Shown: positions 34,831-42,461 of the stretch, piece by piece
Numbering within the stretch: the first letter of the stretch is position 1
Layout: every line of letters starts with the position of its first letter
From: Gemmatimonadota bacterium
GTDB taxonomy: Bacteria; Gemmatimonadota; Gemmatimonadetes; Gemmatimonadales; Gemmatimonadaceae
Length of the DNA stretch: 64,000 nt
Direction: 5' to 3'
Assembly: GCA_040388625.1 (NCBI GenBank)
Contig: JAZKBK010000005.1
Span: forward strand, 347,478 to 411,477
The notes under the pieces: generated by a model
What the model was told of the DNA's origin: nothing
Database searches by the model: none
The model's input: the letters and a program-made list of their open reading frames with translations, nothing else
Translations under genes and position numbers: made by a program

Positions 34831-36237
34831 ATGAAAAGCATGGTGTGTCTGGCTGCGGCCGTGGCGATGCTTGGTGCCAAACCGGCGGTTGCATCGGCGC
34901 AGGCCGGCGGATCCGTCCCGGCAAACGTCGCGCAGCCGATCGTGCTGCACGCGGCGCGGCTGTTCGAGGCGGAGCCAGGCAAAATCGTGAGTCCGGGCGA
35001 GGTGCTGGTAGAGGGTGGTCGCATCCAGGCTGCCGGCACGTCGGTGCCGCATCCAGCCGGCGCGAAGGTGATCGACCTGGGCGACATGACGCTCATGCCG
35101 GGTCTTATCGATGCGCACGTGCACCTCTTCCTGCACCCGGCCCCTCCCTCGGAGGGGATGCAGACAGTCGATGAGTCTGCGCCGCAGCGGACGATCGAGG
35201 CCGTGCTTGCGGCCAAATCCGACCTGATGGCCGGCTTCACCTCCGAGCGCGACATGGGGACGGAAGGCGCGGGGCCGGCAGACGCGGCGGTGCGCGACGC
35301 CATCGACGCAGGTGAGATTCCCGGTCCGCGGCTTCGCATAAGCGGGATGGCCATCTCCATACTGGGCGGACACGAGGACGCCATCGGCTTCAACCCCGAG
35401 CAGCACGTGCTGGGCAACTCCGACTACGCCAACGATTCCGAACAGTTGATCGAAACGATCCGCAAGCAGCACAAGGAAGGGGCCAGTTTCGCCAAGATCT
35501 ACGTGACCGGGCCGGACCGCATGGTCCCCGCCGGATCAGCCCCATGCCTCGGCGATCCCATCTGCAAGCAGCTCGGAATCGGCGAGGAGGCGGGCGATCC
35601 CGGGTTCTGGGACTTCCACACCACGTACCAGTACACGGAAGACCAGATCAAGGCGGCCGTGAACGAGGCAGCGCGGCTCAACACCAACGTCGGCGTGCAC
35701 TCTCAGGGCGAGCCGGCCGCGCGTCTTGCCGTGGAGGCGGGAGTCTCCTCCATCGACCACGCGACGCAGCTCAGCCAGGGCACGATGACCCTGATGAAGC
35801 AGAAGGACATCCCCGCGGTCCCCACGTTCGTCATCTTCAAGTACTTCGCTGACCACGCGCCGGATTCCGCCGCGGCCAGACGCGAGTACGCGATGCTCGA
35901 TTACAAGATCCACGAGTTCAAGCGGCAGGTGGCCGCTGGCGTTCCGATGGCAGTCGGGTCGGACGTGGGACCGTTTCCGCACGGGACACAGGCGCTGGAA
36001 TTCGAGCTGATGGTGAAGTACGGTATGACTCCACTCGCGGTGCTACAGGCCGACTACCTGAACGGCGCGCGCATTCTCACGTGGGAGAACCGCGTGGGGC
36101 AGTTGAAGCCCGGATATCTCGCGGACGTCGTTGCGGTCCCCGGGAATCCGCTGCAGGACATCACTCGAGTGGAGCATGTGCAGTTCGTGATGAAGGGCGG
36201 CGTGGTGTACAGAGGCAGCGGCGCGGAGCAGCGCTAA
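34831..36237 (+). CDS. Secreted amidohydrolase (imidazolonepropionase/prolidase-like)
   Basis: 468 residues with signal peptide (MKSMVCLAAAVAMLGAKPAVASAQ). It has the N-terminal beta-sandwich start (LHAARLFEAEPGKIVSPGEVLVEGGRIQA). The binuclear metal motif PGLIDAHVHLFLHP, a likely Lys bridge in SFAKIYVTG, His in NVGVHSQGEPAARLAVE, His in SIDHATQLS and Asp in VGSDVGPFPHG follow. This is the amidohydrolase-1 group that includes Xaa-Pro dipeptidases of soil bacteria. It is probably in an operon with the YtcJ-like gene across the REP. A weak CCGGGG lies upstream of the ATG. Confidence 0.85.
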   Translation: MKSMVCLAAAVAMLGAKPAVASAQAGGSVPANVAQPIVLHAARLFEAEPGKIVSPGEVLVEGGRIQAAGTSVPHPAGAKVIDLGDMTLMPGLIDAHVHLFLHPAPPSEGMQTVDESAPQRTIEAVLAAKSDLMAGFTSERDMGTEGAGPADAAVRDAIDAGEIPGPRLRISGMAISILGGHEDAIGFNPEQHVLGNSDYANDSEQLIETIRKQHKEGASFAKIYVTGPDRMVPAGSAPCLGDPICKQLGIGEEAGDPGFWDFHTTYQYTEDQIKAAVNEAARLNTNVGVHSQGEPAARLAVEAGVSSIDHATQLSQGTMTLMKQKDIPAVPTFVIFKYFADHAPDSAAARREYAMLDYKIHEFKRQVAAGVPMAVGSDVGPFPHGTQALEFELMVKYGMTPLAVLQADYLNGARILTWENRVGQLKPGYLADVVAVPGNPLQDITRVEHVQFVMKGGVVYRGSGAEQR

Positions 36238-36253
36238 TCGATAGGCCGGTGCG

Positions 36254-36343
36254 GCGTTGACCATTCTCTATCTCTGGCGCCGCAACATCTGGGTCAACAT
36301 GATCGCGCATTTCATCATCGACGCATCTGCATTCCTTGCGTGA
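36254..36343 (+). pseudogene. C-terminal relic of a CPBP-family intramembrane protease
   Basis: Thirty codons read ALTILYLWRRNIWVNMIAHF and then IIDASAFLA, followed by a stop. LYLWRRNLWxNMIAHFxID is the last conserved block of CPBP (CAAX-type) membrane proteases, including the His in AHF. The rest of the gene is absent; the preceding bases belong to the amidohydrolase. It is a relic of a larger gene. Confidence 0.6.
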
Positions 36344-36356
36344 CCCCTATTTGCTC

Positions 36357-36971
36357 TCAGCGCGCGTAGAACTCAATGATGAGCGCCTCCGCGACCGGAA
36401 ACGGAACATCGGCGCGCGTCGGCGACGTAACAACACGACCAGCACAGACATCATCCGGATCACGTCTCAAATAACTCGGTAGCCTCAACGATGGACCCAG
36501 CTCGGCAGAGGCGCGCAGTGACTCGCGCGCGCATGCGCGCGAACTCAACGACACGGTCTCGCCAATCTCGAGCTGGTAACCGGGCCGATCCACTCGCCGT
36601 TCACCCACCAGCACGTGTCCGTGCACAATCAACTGTCGCGCTGCAGGGATGGTGCGTGCGAAACCAAGGCGAAATACGGCGTTGTCCAGCCGCCGTTCGA
36701 GCAGCATCAGCAGATTTTCTCCCGTGTTACCCGGGAGCGCACGTGCTGCATTCAGATAGCGCTCCATCTGCCTCTCGGTCACGCCATAATTGAACCGAAC
36801 CTTCTGCTTCTCTTCCAGCCGACGCCGCAGCGAGCTTGGCCGGCGACGCGTTGGAACGGCGCCATGCTCACCAGGCGGAAACGGCCGGCGATCAGCGGTT
36901 TTTGCAGAGAGGCCCGGGAGCTGTGTCCCGAGCCGGCGAAGAATTCTAAGACGAGGACCACGCACTGGCAT
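36357..36971 (-). CDS. rpsD: Ribosomal protein S4 paralog, cysteine-free N-terminus
   Basis: 204 residues, full S4 length: VRGPRLRILRRLGTQLPGLS, RRRPSSLRRRLEEKQKVRFNYGVTERQMERYLNAA, LLMLLERRLDNAVFRLGFARTIPAARQLIVHGHVLVGERRVDRPGYQLEIGE (the S4 RNA-binding fold). The N-terminal zinc-binding cysteines present in one S4 class are absent. No other ribosomal protein genes are nearby, so this is probably a second, conditional S4 rather than the rpsM-rpsK-rpsD-rpoA copy. It starts four bases after the stop of the 74-residue gene upstream, so the two are co-translated from the MerR-like promoter at 37262-37293. Confidence 0.85.
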   Translation of the reverse strand: MPVRGPRLRILRRLGTQLPGLSAKTADRRPFPPGEHGAVPTRRRPSSLRRRLEEKQKVRFNYGVTERQMERYLNAARALPGNTGENLLMLLERRLDNAVFRLGFARTIPAARQLIVHGHVLVGERRVDRPGYQLEIGETVSLSSRACARESLRASAELGPSLRLPSYLRRDPDDVCAGRVVTSPTRADVPFPVAEALIIEFYAR

Positions 36972-36975
36972 GCTG

Positions 36976-37200
36976 CTACCGGTTTCCTTTTTGTAATGTG
37001 TTGTCCGCTTTGACCGAGCTAATCAATCGGGTCGAGCGATTCCAGAAGCGGACAGTCTGGATGTCATCAGCGCGCGCCACCGTTGGCTCGTTACCGGCTT
37101 CCGCAGGCCATTCCAGCACTGCATGAGGGTGCCCGTTGGGCCCTATCCCTGCCAGCTCGCCCCAGACATCCCATCCACAACATTCCGTTTTCCAGGCCAT
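36976..37200 (-). CDS. 74-residue protein of unknown family upstream of S4 paralog
   Basis: Begins MAWKTECCGWDVWGELAGIG after a strong GGGAGGAG ribosome-binding site eight bases from the ATG. The N-terminal Cys pair followed by Trp/Gly is notable; the rest (PHAVLEWPAEAGNEPTVARA, then DDIQTVRFWNRSTRLISS) is hydrophilic with a basic C-terminus. The family is not recognised. The tail ends four bases before rpsD, indicating an operon. The CC motif might bind metal, which would suit the metal-sensor-like promoter, but this is only inference. Confidence 0.6.
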   Translation of the reverse strand: MAWKTECCGWDVWGELAGIGPNGHPHAVLEWPAEAGNEPTVARADDIQTVRFWNRSTRLISSVKADNTLQKGNR

Positions 37201-37261
37201 GCTCGCTCTCTCCTCCCTTCCAGCGCCGTCGGTGCTGGTCGTCGGTCTTAAAGACTGACGA

Positions 37262-37293
37262 ACGATAGACTCTATACCTTGGTACAGAGTCAA
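37262..37293 (-). promoter_or_regulatory. MerR-type promoter/operator of the S4-paralog operon
   Basis: On the minus strand TTGACT is followed after 20 bases by TATCGT. The stretched spacer is filled by an imperfect palindrome, GACTCTGTACC-AA-GGTATAGAGTC (11-base arms, one mismatch), which overlaps the −35 box. Elongated 19-20 base spacers with an operator inside are the hallmark of MerR-family-controlled promoters for metals or redox stress. Alternative 17-base spacing would use GTCTAT as −10. No MerR gene is in the window. Confidence 0.5.
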
Positions 37294-37338
37294 GGGGGCA
37301 GCGACTCCGGTGCGCCATGAGCGGGTGGTGTGTGCTGA

Positions 37339-37869
37339 TCATGCGACGTACACCGACGCCGCGGCCCATGCTGCCGCATCGGTATCCGCACGCCTCAGCG
37401 CATCGAGGTTGACTACGACGCTGTCGCCGCTTCGGCGGATGTCGAATCGGTCCAGGTCGCGAGACGTCCGTCCGCTGTCGTGTGCACCGTCGGGCCGGAA
37501 ACGCGCCTTGTGACGCGGGCAGAATACGCGGCTTTCATTTGGTCGCCATTCCAGCGTGGCGCCGCGGTGCGGGCATGCCAGCGAGAACGCGTACAGGCGG
37601 TTTTGCCAGCGCGCGAGGATTACTTCGCTTTCACCGTCCACGTACACGCTTTCCGCCGCAGGGATACGGTACGACCGCTCCGTGCCGCGTCTTTCGTCCG
37701 GGCTGATGGTGCGGACGGTGCTGGCGAACGCCGCCGAACGTGCTGCGCCGAGCCCTGCGAGAGCAGCGGCTGCAGTGAGCGCGGCGTTACGGAGAAACGC
37801 GCGCCGGTCAACGACGATCGGGCAATGCGAACAACTCTCGTCGGGTTTCCCGTCCAGTTCAGTTGCCAT
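37339..37869 (-). CDS. Tat-exported Rieske [2Fe-2S] protein
   Basis: 176 residues. An N-terminal cytoplasmic stretch with CSHC precedes a twin-arginine signal (VDRRAFLRNAALTAAAALAGLGAA). The Rieske domain has LACPHRGATLEWRPNESRVFCPRHKARFRPDG, giving Cys-Pro-His and Cys-Pro-Arg-His cluster ligands. It should be an exported electron carrier facing the periplasm. Its start overlaps the end of the DUF2231 gene by 11 bases, so the two are coupled. The pairing suggests a small membrane redox unit with DUF2231 as partner. The cytochrome bc1 genes are not here, so it is not the standard complex III Rieske. Confidence 0.85.
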   Translation of the reverse strand: MATELDGKPDESCSHCPIVVDRRAFLRNAALTAAAALAGLGAARSAAFASTVRTISPDERRGTERSYRIPAAESVYVDGESEVILARWQNRLYAFSLACPHRGATLEWRPNESRVFCPRHKARFRPDGAHDSGRTSRDLDRFDIRRSGDSVVVNLDALRRADTDAAAWAAASVYVA

Positions 37870-38380
37870 GGCGCCCGCGTTCCTCGACGGCTGGTTTGTT
37901 GGCACCGATCGCGCCGGGCAAGGGGTTCGGGTGTGTGTACGCGCTGGCAGCGCCGTGAGTGTACACCAACTTCCCGCCTGAATGTCCGACGCGGGCACCC
38001 ATGACGACGAGGCCAAGTGCACCTGCTGCACCCGCAATCCGGGCGGAGCGGCCGACGACGCCGGGCATGAGTCCCGCGCCGACGACGAGCACCAGCACAC
38101 CTGAAAGGGTGAGGAAGAGCTCGGCCGCATCCGCGTGTGCATCCATCGCCGCATCAGGGACGATGTTCTCAACCTTGTCTTCCTGGGATTCGCCCGTCTG
38201 GACTGCAACCCACGCGCTTACCGTCAGTGCGACCGATAGCGCGACCGGAACAGCCCACGTGCGGCGCGGTGCCGATCCGCGCCGGATTGCCCAGATGGCA
38301 CCAACGGCGAAAATCGGGAGGAGAAAAACGAGTACAATTGGGAAGTGAACTATTGCTGGGTGGAGCGGGTCGGGCAACAT
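37859..38380 (-). CDS. DUF2231 membrane protein
   Basis: 173 residues, four membrane helices. LPDPLHPAIVHFPIVLVFLLPIF is the DUF2231 signature with two conserved His (LHP and VHF) that may bind heme or metal. Later helices are VALSVALTVSAWVAVQTGE, LFLTLSGVLVLVVGAGLMPG and AGALGLVVMGARVGHSGGKLVY. GGAG lies about seven bases ahead of the ATG at 38380. It is in an operon with the overlapping Rieske gene, and divergent from a membrane LuxR-type regulator that may control the pair. DUF2231 proteins are often found beside cytochromes. Confidence 0.85.
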   Translation of the reverse strand: MLPDPLHPAIVHFPIVLVFLLPIFAVGAIWAIRRGSAPRRTWAVPVALSVALTVSAWVAVQTGESQEDKVENIVPDAAMDAHADAAELFLTLSGVLVLVVGAGLMPGVVGRSARIAGAAGALGLVVMGARVGHSGGKLVYTHGAASAYTHPNPLPGAIGANKPAVEERGRHGN

Positions 38381-38500
38381 GAACGGTCTCCGTTGAGTGG
38401 TAGTCCACAACCTCGGCTTCTGGTTTCGTTAGCGGTATCCGACGTTCGACGCGAATACGCAAAAGGACGGACCACCCGGCAAATGACGTAGGGGAATCAG

Positions 38501-39082
38501 ATGGGCGATAAAGACGAGCGCGTGCTGCGCCTGCTGCTGGCGACCGCATTGGTAGTGATCATCGTTGGTGGCACCATCGATCTGGTACTGGATGCGCCAG
38601 ATAGATTGCTGTCGGCGCATGTCATATATGAAGTGAGCATGATTGTGATCGCGCTCGGGATCACCGTCGCGCTCTGGCGAGGGTGGTGGCTCGCCGAGCA
38701 TTCGCTTGTGGACACTCAGCGCGCGCTGGAGGCACGACAGACCGAGCGAGATGCGTGGCGGGCAAGCGCACAGGCGGCGCTGGACGGGCTTGGCCACGCC
38801 CTGGATGAGCAGTTCCATTCCTGGGATCTGACGCCCAGTGAACGCGAGATCGCCCTGCTACTGCTCAAGGGACACAGTCACAAGTCCATCGCCCGTGCGA
38901 CCAGTCGCAGCGAGAGGACCGTGCGGCAACACGCTGTGGCTGTATATCAGAAGTCGGCGCTTCACGGTCGCGCCGAACTCGCGGCGTTCTTCCTCGAAGA
39001 TCTCATGCTGCCCGGAAACGCGGGTCAGACCACAATTCTTCCAGTCAATTCCAACAGCTGGAGCCAGAAAACTGCACTGTGA
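38501..39082 (+). CDS. Membrane-anchored LuxR-type HTH regulator with REP-encoded tail
   Basis: 193 residues. Two helices (LRLLLATALVVIIVGGTIDLVL and IYEVSMIVIALGITVALWRGWW) are followed by a coiled-coil (LVDTQRALEARQTERDAWRA). A C-terminal GerE/LuxR HTH follows (LTPSEREIALLLLKGHSHKS then IARATSRSERTVRQHAVAVY). This is a one-component membrane regulator: a signal in or near the membrane would change DNA binding. It is divergent from the DUF2231-Rieske operon, its likely target. The last 23 residues (PGNAGQTTILPVNSNSWSQK, then TAL) are encoded by a degenerate REP element that also supplies the stop. GGGGAA precedes the ATG. Confidence 0.8.
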   Translation: MGDKDERVLRLLLATALVVIIVGGTIDLVLDAPDRLLSAHVIYEVSMIVIALGITVALWRGWWLAEHSLVDTQRALEARQTERDAWRASAQAALDGLGHALDEQFHSWDLTPSEREIALLLLKGHSHKSIARATSRSERTVRQHAVAVYQKSALHGRAELAAFFLEDLMLPGNAGQTTILPVNSNSWSQKTAL

Positions 39083-39090
39083 CCCTGATT
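39016..39090. repeat. Degenerate REP-like palindrome within a coding 3' end
   Basis: AAACGCGGGTCAGACCACAA and AAACTGCACTGTGACCCTGATT are diverged arms of the RAYT-linked family, 75 bases in total. It overlaps the final 67 bases of the LuxR-type gene. Confidence 0.65.
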
Positions 39091-39100
39091 ATCCCGACGG

Positions 39101-39661
39101 CTACCTTCTCGGCTCATACCGCATCGCGACCGCGCCTGAGCCGAACTCCAGCCGGCTCACCAGCTTCAGGTCGACAAGCTTCGATAGGCCCGCGAACAAC
39201 GTCGGCCCATGGCCCGCTATTCTCGGGTGCATAACGAACTCGTACTCATCGATCAGTCCCAGCTCCGCCAGCGCCAGCGGGAGCGTCACGCCTCCGACGA
39301 ACAGCCCATGACCTGGCTCTTCCTTGAGCTGCTCGACGGCCATTCGCAGATCCCCGCGGACGAGTTCCGCGTTCCAGTCGACCCGATCCAGAGTGCTCGA
39401 CACGACGTATTTCTTTGCCGCGTCGATCGTCTGGGCGAAAGGCTCCATCCAGGGCTGCATCCAGTCAGGCCGCGCTCCTGCCGGCACCGGCCGCCTCCAC
39501 GCTGACTCCATCATTTCATAGGTCACACGGCCAAAGAGGATGGCATCAGCGTGGGCGATGTTCTCGGCTGCGTGACGATGCAGGTCTTCGTCCGCGATCA
39601 TTACGCGATGATCGCAGCAGCCGTCCAATGTGACGTTGATGGAATATCGAAGGGGTCGCAT
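39101..39661 (-). CDS. Dihydrofolate reductase/RibD C-terminal family protein
   Basis: 186 residues: LRYSINVTLDGCCDHRVMIAD, DAILFGRVTYEMMESAWR, KKYVVSSTLDRVDWNAELVRGD, GHGLFVGGVTLPLALAELGLIDEYEFVMHPRIAGHGPTLF. This is the RibD_C/DHFR-like NADPH-binding fold found in many small uncharacterised reductases (YyaP/YwjB group). It probably is a reductase of a pteridine- or flavin-related or xenobiotic compound rather than housekeeping DHFR. The start at 39661 is the family N-terminus; the longer frame reaching 39712 reads through a palindrome. Confidence 0.8.
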   Translation of the reverse strand: MRPLRYSINVTLDGCCDHRVMIADEDLHRHAAENIAHADAILFGRVTYEMMESAWRRPVPAGARPDWMQPWMEPFAQTIDAAKKYVVSSTLDRVDWNAELVRGDLRMAVEQLKEEPGHGLFVGGVTLPLALAELGLIDEYEFVMHPRIAGHGPTLFAGLSKLVDLKLVSRLEFGSGAVAMRYEPRR

Positions 39662-39690
39662 TTGCTCAAGATGTGCGAGCTTCGCAGGTA

Positions 39691-39706
39691 GGCAAGACGT
39701 CTTGCC
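39691..39706. promoter_or_regulatory. Perfect 16-base palindrome between two minus-strand genes
   Basis: GGCAAGACGTCTTGCC is a perfect inverted repeat 30 bases upstream of the reductase start and 13 bases past the metzincin-type protease stop. It could be an operator or part of a terminator; no T run follows on either strand. Confidence 0.4.
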
Positions 39707-39718
39707 CCCCAATGCCCC

Positions 39719-42205
39719 CTATTCGCCCCCGATCGGTGTTCCCGGCGGCAGCGGGATCACATCCGCCGGACGCTCCGGTGCGATGTGGCGATCCAGCCAG
39801 TTCCGCACGTTGCGAACGACTTCAGCGTTCGCCGCGCGATCTTCCGTGTCGGTCGTCTTCGCCGCTGAGAGACTGGTCGCCAATCGACTCAAACGATCGT
39901 TGGCCACCGCCCGCACATCTGCCGTCGATTTCTGATCGGCCGCCAGCGCGAACAGCGCGTCGACCACGGCGCGCCTTGCCTGACGACGGACGCCGCGCTC
40001 GTACGCCGTAGTCGCGACCGAGTTCGTGTAGACGCCGTCGATCAGCTGCCCGATCACTTCGTCGGCCGACGGCGACGCAGCGTCGCGCGCATGAAACGAC
40101 ATCACGCGCTCGATGCGATCGGGCTGCAGAATTCCATCCGCCACGTTGCCCGCCAGCGCGCGCGCGATGGCCAGCGGATCGTACACGATCCCCGCTGGCG
40201 TCGTAGCGAAGCCCCAACCGCCGCCGTATCCGTACGGCGACGGTGGAATCATCTTCACTATGCGCTCAGGAACCGCGAGCTCGCGCGGCTGGATCGTCGC
40301 GATCAGCTCGCGCAGCGCTTGCCGCTGCTTCGCAGGCGCGACGACGGTCGCCGGCGTCTGTCCGTCACCCCGCAGCGCGAAGGTGTATTCCATCCCGCCG
40401 ATCGCCTTCGTCGCCGCTTCGATCGCGTACCGATGATGCAGATAGACCGGCACGAAGCGCTCGTTGATCAGCCACATCGGATCGCCGGGTGCGATCACCG
40501 ATTCGTTGAACTTCGAGATGAGCACGTCGCGAACTGCACTCTCTCGCGCGAGCTCCTTCACCGCATCGTCGCCGTTCAGCCACCGCGTCACTTCGGGGTA
40601 CACACCCGCCGACGCATCGCGATCGGTCAGAAAGCGCGCGCCGCCCGCGATCGCCTGACGCGCCAGCGCTTCCTGGCCTGCACGCTCTGCTGCAGCGGTC
40701 GGATACTGCGTGTAATCGAAACGAATCGCGAGCGTGTCGTAGGCGCCCGTGCCGTTTGCCCATGCGTGCGAAACGTCGAGCGTGCCGTTGGGTCTGAGCG
40801 TCACCAGCGGACCGGGATAGTCCATCACACTGGCTCGGCCAAACGCGTGCGAGATGTAGTTGTGCGCGAGGCCCAGTGTGTGGCCGATCTCGTGCGCAAC
40901 GTGCTGACGCCGACGCGACATGGCGAACTCTGTGCCGTTGACATTGGGATCGAGCGACGCCATCCAGTCGGTGCCTTCTCCGTCCATCGCCGGCGTCATA
41001 CCGGCGAAGATGTTGTAGTCGGTGATCGAGCGATACGTGTCCATCTTGAGCATCGCCTTGATGATCTCGCCCGTGCGCGGATCGACGAACGACTGGCCCA
41101 CTGAGAAGCCCGGATCGCTCCGGTGCACCCACTGGATCATCGAATAGCGCGCATCCATCGGATCGGCGCCTGCGGGGAGATCCTCGACGCGAAATGCGTT
41201 GCTGAATCCGGCTGCCTCGAACGTCTTGGTCCACCACGCCGCGCCCTGACGGAACGCGGTGCGATACGGCTCCGGAATACCCGGATCGAGATAGTAGACG
41301 ATGGGCTTGACGGGATCGGAGATCGCGGCGGACGGATCCTTCTTCTCGAGGCGCCAGCGATTGATCCATCGCGTCTCCGGCTTCTCGGTGAACGGGCGCG
41401 AGAAGTCGTCGTACGTCACCGAGAAGATTCCGACGCGCGGATCAAACGCGCGCGGCTTGAAGTTCGAGTCGGGCAGCTCGACGAACGAGAAGTGCTCGCG
41501 CAGCGTGAGCGCCGCCGCATCCGGCGTATGACGCGCGACTTCGCGGCCCGGCGCATCGCTCGCGAAAGTCAGCAGCGTCTCGATTTCAGTGTTCCTTGGA
41601 AACGCCTTGGTGTGCGGCATGTAGATCGCGCTGCGATTGCGATCGACTCGATACGTGCCCTGCTTCTGGCGCTGAATCGTCGAGCTGACATTCATCTCGT
41701 CCTGCAGCAGAAAGTCAGTCGCATCCACCAGCAGCCGCCCGCCTTCCTCGGCGACGATAGGCATGCCGGCGAGCGTCGACGTGGCGAAGGACTCCTCGAC
41801 GGAGTGTGCCTGGAGCGAGTCGGCCGTTCCGCGGTAACGCGTGTTCTGGCTCACCAGCAGCACACGCGGGCCGAAGCGCTCGAAGCGCACCAAGGCCTCG
41901 TTGCCCGTCGTACCGCGATCGAGCCCCAGGTCGTTCGACCCCAGGCCAGTGGCGAGCGTTGGCAGGTACAGGAAATCCTGCCCGAGCCGCTGCACCTCGA
42001 GGAGAAGCTTGCCGGTGTGCTCGTCGTAGTAGAACGGGATGAACCCGTCGTGGCGTTCCATCCCCGCGGTCTGCGAGGCGATGCTGCGCGCGGGCTGGGC
42101 GGCCGCAGGTTGCGCTGCCGTGCGCTGGGCGCGCAGTGCGACGGGTGTGGAGACAACGACGGAGGCGACGACGGAGGCCACGAGGGCGTAGCGGACAACT
42201 CGCAT
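39719..42205 (-). CDS. Secreted zinc metalloprotease, metzincin-type (DUF5117/DUF4953 family)
   Basis: 828 residues. The signal peptide is MRVVRYALVASVVASVVVST, ending near LRAQ, which fixes the start at 42205. Upstream domains carry HDGFIPFYYDEHTGKLLLEV and FVELPDSNFKPRAFDPRVG, as in DUF5117/DUF5118-type proteases. The catalytic zinc motif is HVAHEIGHTLGLAHN, with a downstream Met turn candidate in RASVMDYP. These large exported or outer-membrane-associated proteases are frequent in Gemmatimonadota and Bacteroidota. The C-terminal 300 residues are helical. It is monocistronic or followed by the RibD-like gene after a 57-base gap. Confidence 0.9.
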   Translation of the reverse strand: MRVVRYALVASVVASVVVSTPVALRAQRTAAQPAAAQPARSIASQTAGMERHDGFIPFYYDEHTGKLLLEVQRLGQDFLYLPTLATGLGSNDLGLDRGTTGNEALVRFERFGPRVLLVSQNTRYRGTADSLQAHSVEESFATSTLAGMPIVAEEGGRLLVDATDFLLQDEMNVSSTIQRQKQGTYRVDRNRSAIYMPHTKAFPRNTEIETLLTFASDAPGREVARHTPDAAALTLREHFSFVELPDSNFKPRAFDPRVGIFSVTYDDFSRPFTEKPETRWINRWRLEKKDPSAAISDPVKPIVYYLDPGIPEPYRTAFRQGAAWWTKTFEAAGFSNAFRVEDLPAGADPMDARYSMIQWVHRSDPGFSVGQSFVDPRTGEIIKAMLKMDTYRSITDYNIFAGMTPAMDGEGTDWMASLDPNVNGTEFAMSRRRQHVAHEIGHTLGLAHNYISHAFGRASVMDYPGPLVTLRPNGTLDVSHAWANGTGAYDTLAIRFDYTQYPTAAAERAGQEALARQAIAGGARFLTDRDASAGVYPEVTRWLNGDDAVKELARESAVRDVLISKFNESVIAPGDPMWLINERFVPVYLHHRYAIEAATKAIGGMEYTFALRGDGQTPATVVAPAKQRQALRELIATIQPRELAVPERIVKMIPPSPYGYGGGWGFATTPAGIVYDPLAIARALAGNVADGILQPDRIERVMSFHARDAASPSADEVIGQLIDGVYTNSVATTAYERGVRRQARRAVVDALFALAADQKSTADVRAVANDRLSRLATSLSAAKTTDTEDRAANAEVVRNVRNWLDRHIAPERPADVIPLPPGTPIGGE

Positions 42206-42461
42206 GGGCAATCGAAAACCGGAGGATGGAGTGAAGGCGGCAAATGTGGTGGGCGCTTCGCCCGTATGCAATACTGCCGCTCCGGCATCAGAGGTCAGCC
42301 CGCTTGACACTCGCCTCCTCTATGCCAACATTCCCACGGTGCGTTTGGGGCGCCCGCGGGTCCACGCGAAGGACTGAGTCCTCCCTGATCTGAATAACCG
42401 TTGCACGGCAGTTTCCGTGCTGGCCCGCTTGTGGACCGCTGGCACTCAGCATGGAGGCCAT

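Noticed and set aside
36331-36354. TTGCGTGACCCCTATTT as a further half REP
   Set aside because: Only about nine contiguous bases agree with the right arm and there is no left arm; it also overlaps the CPBP relic.
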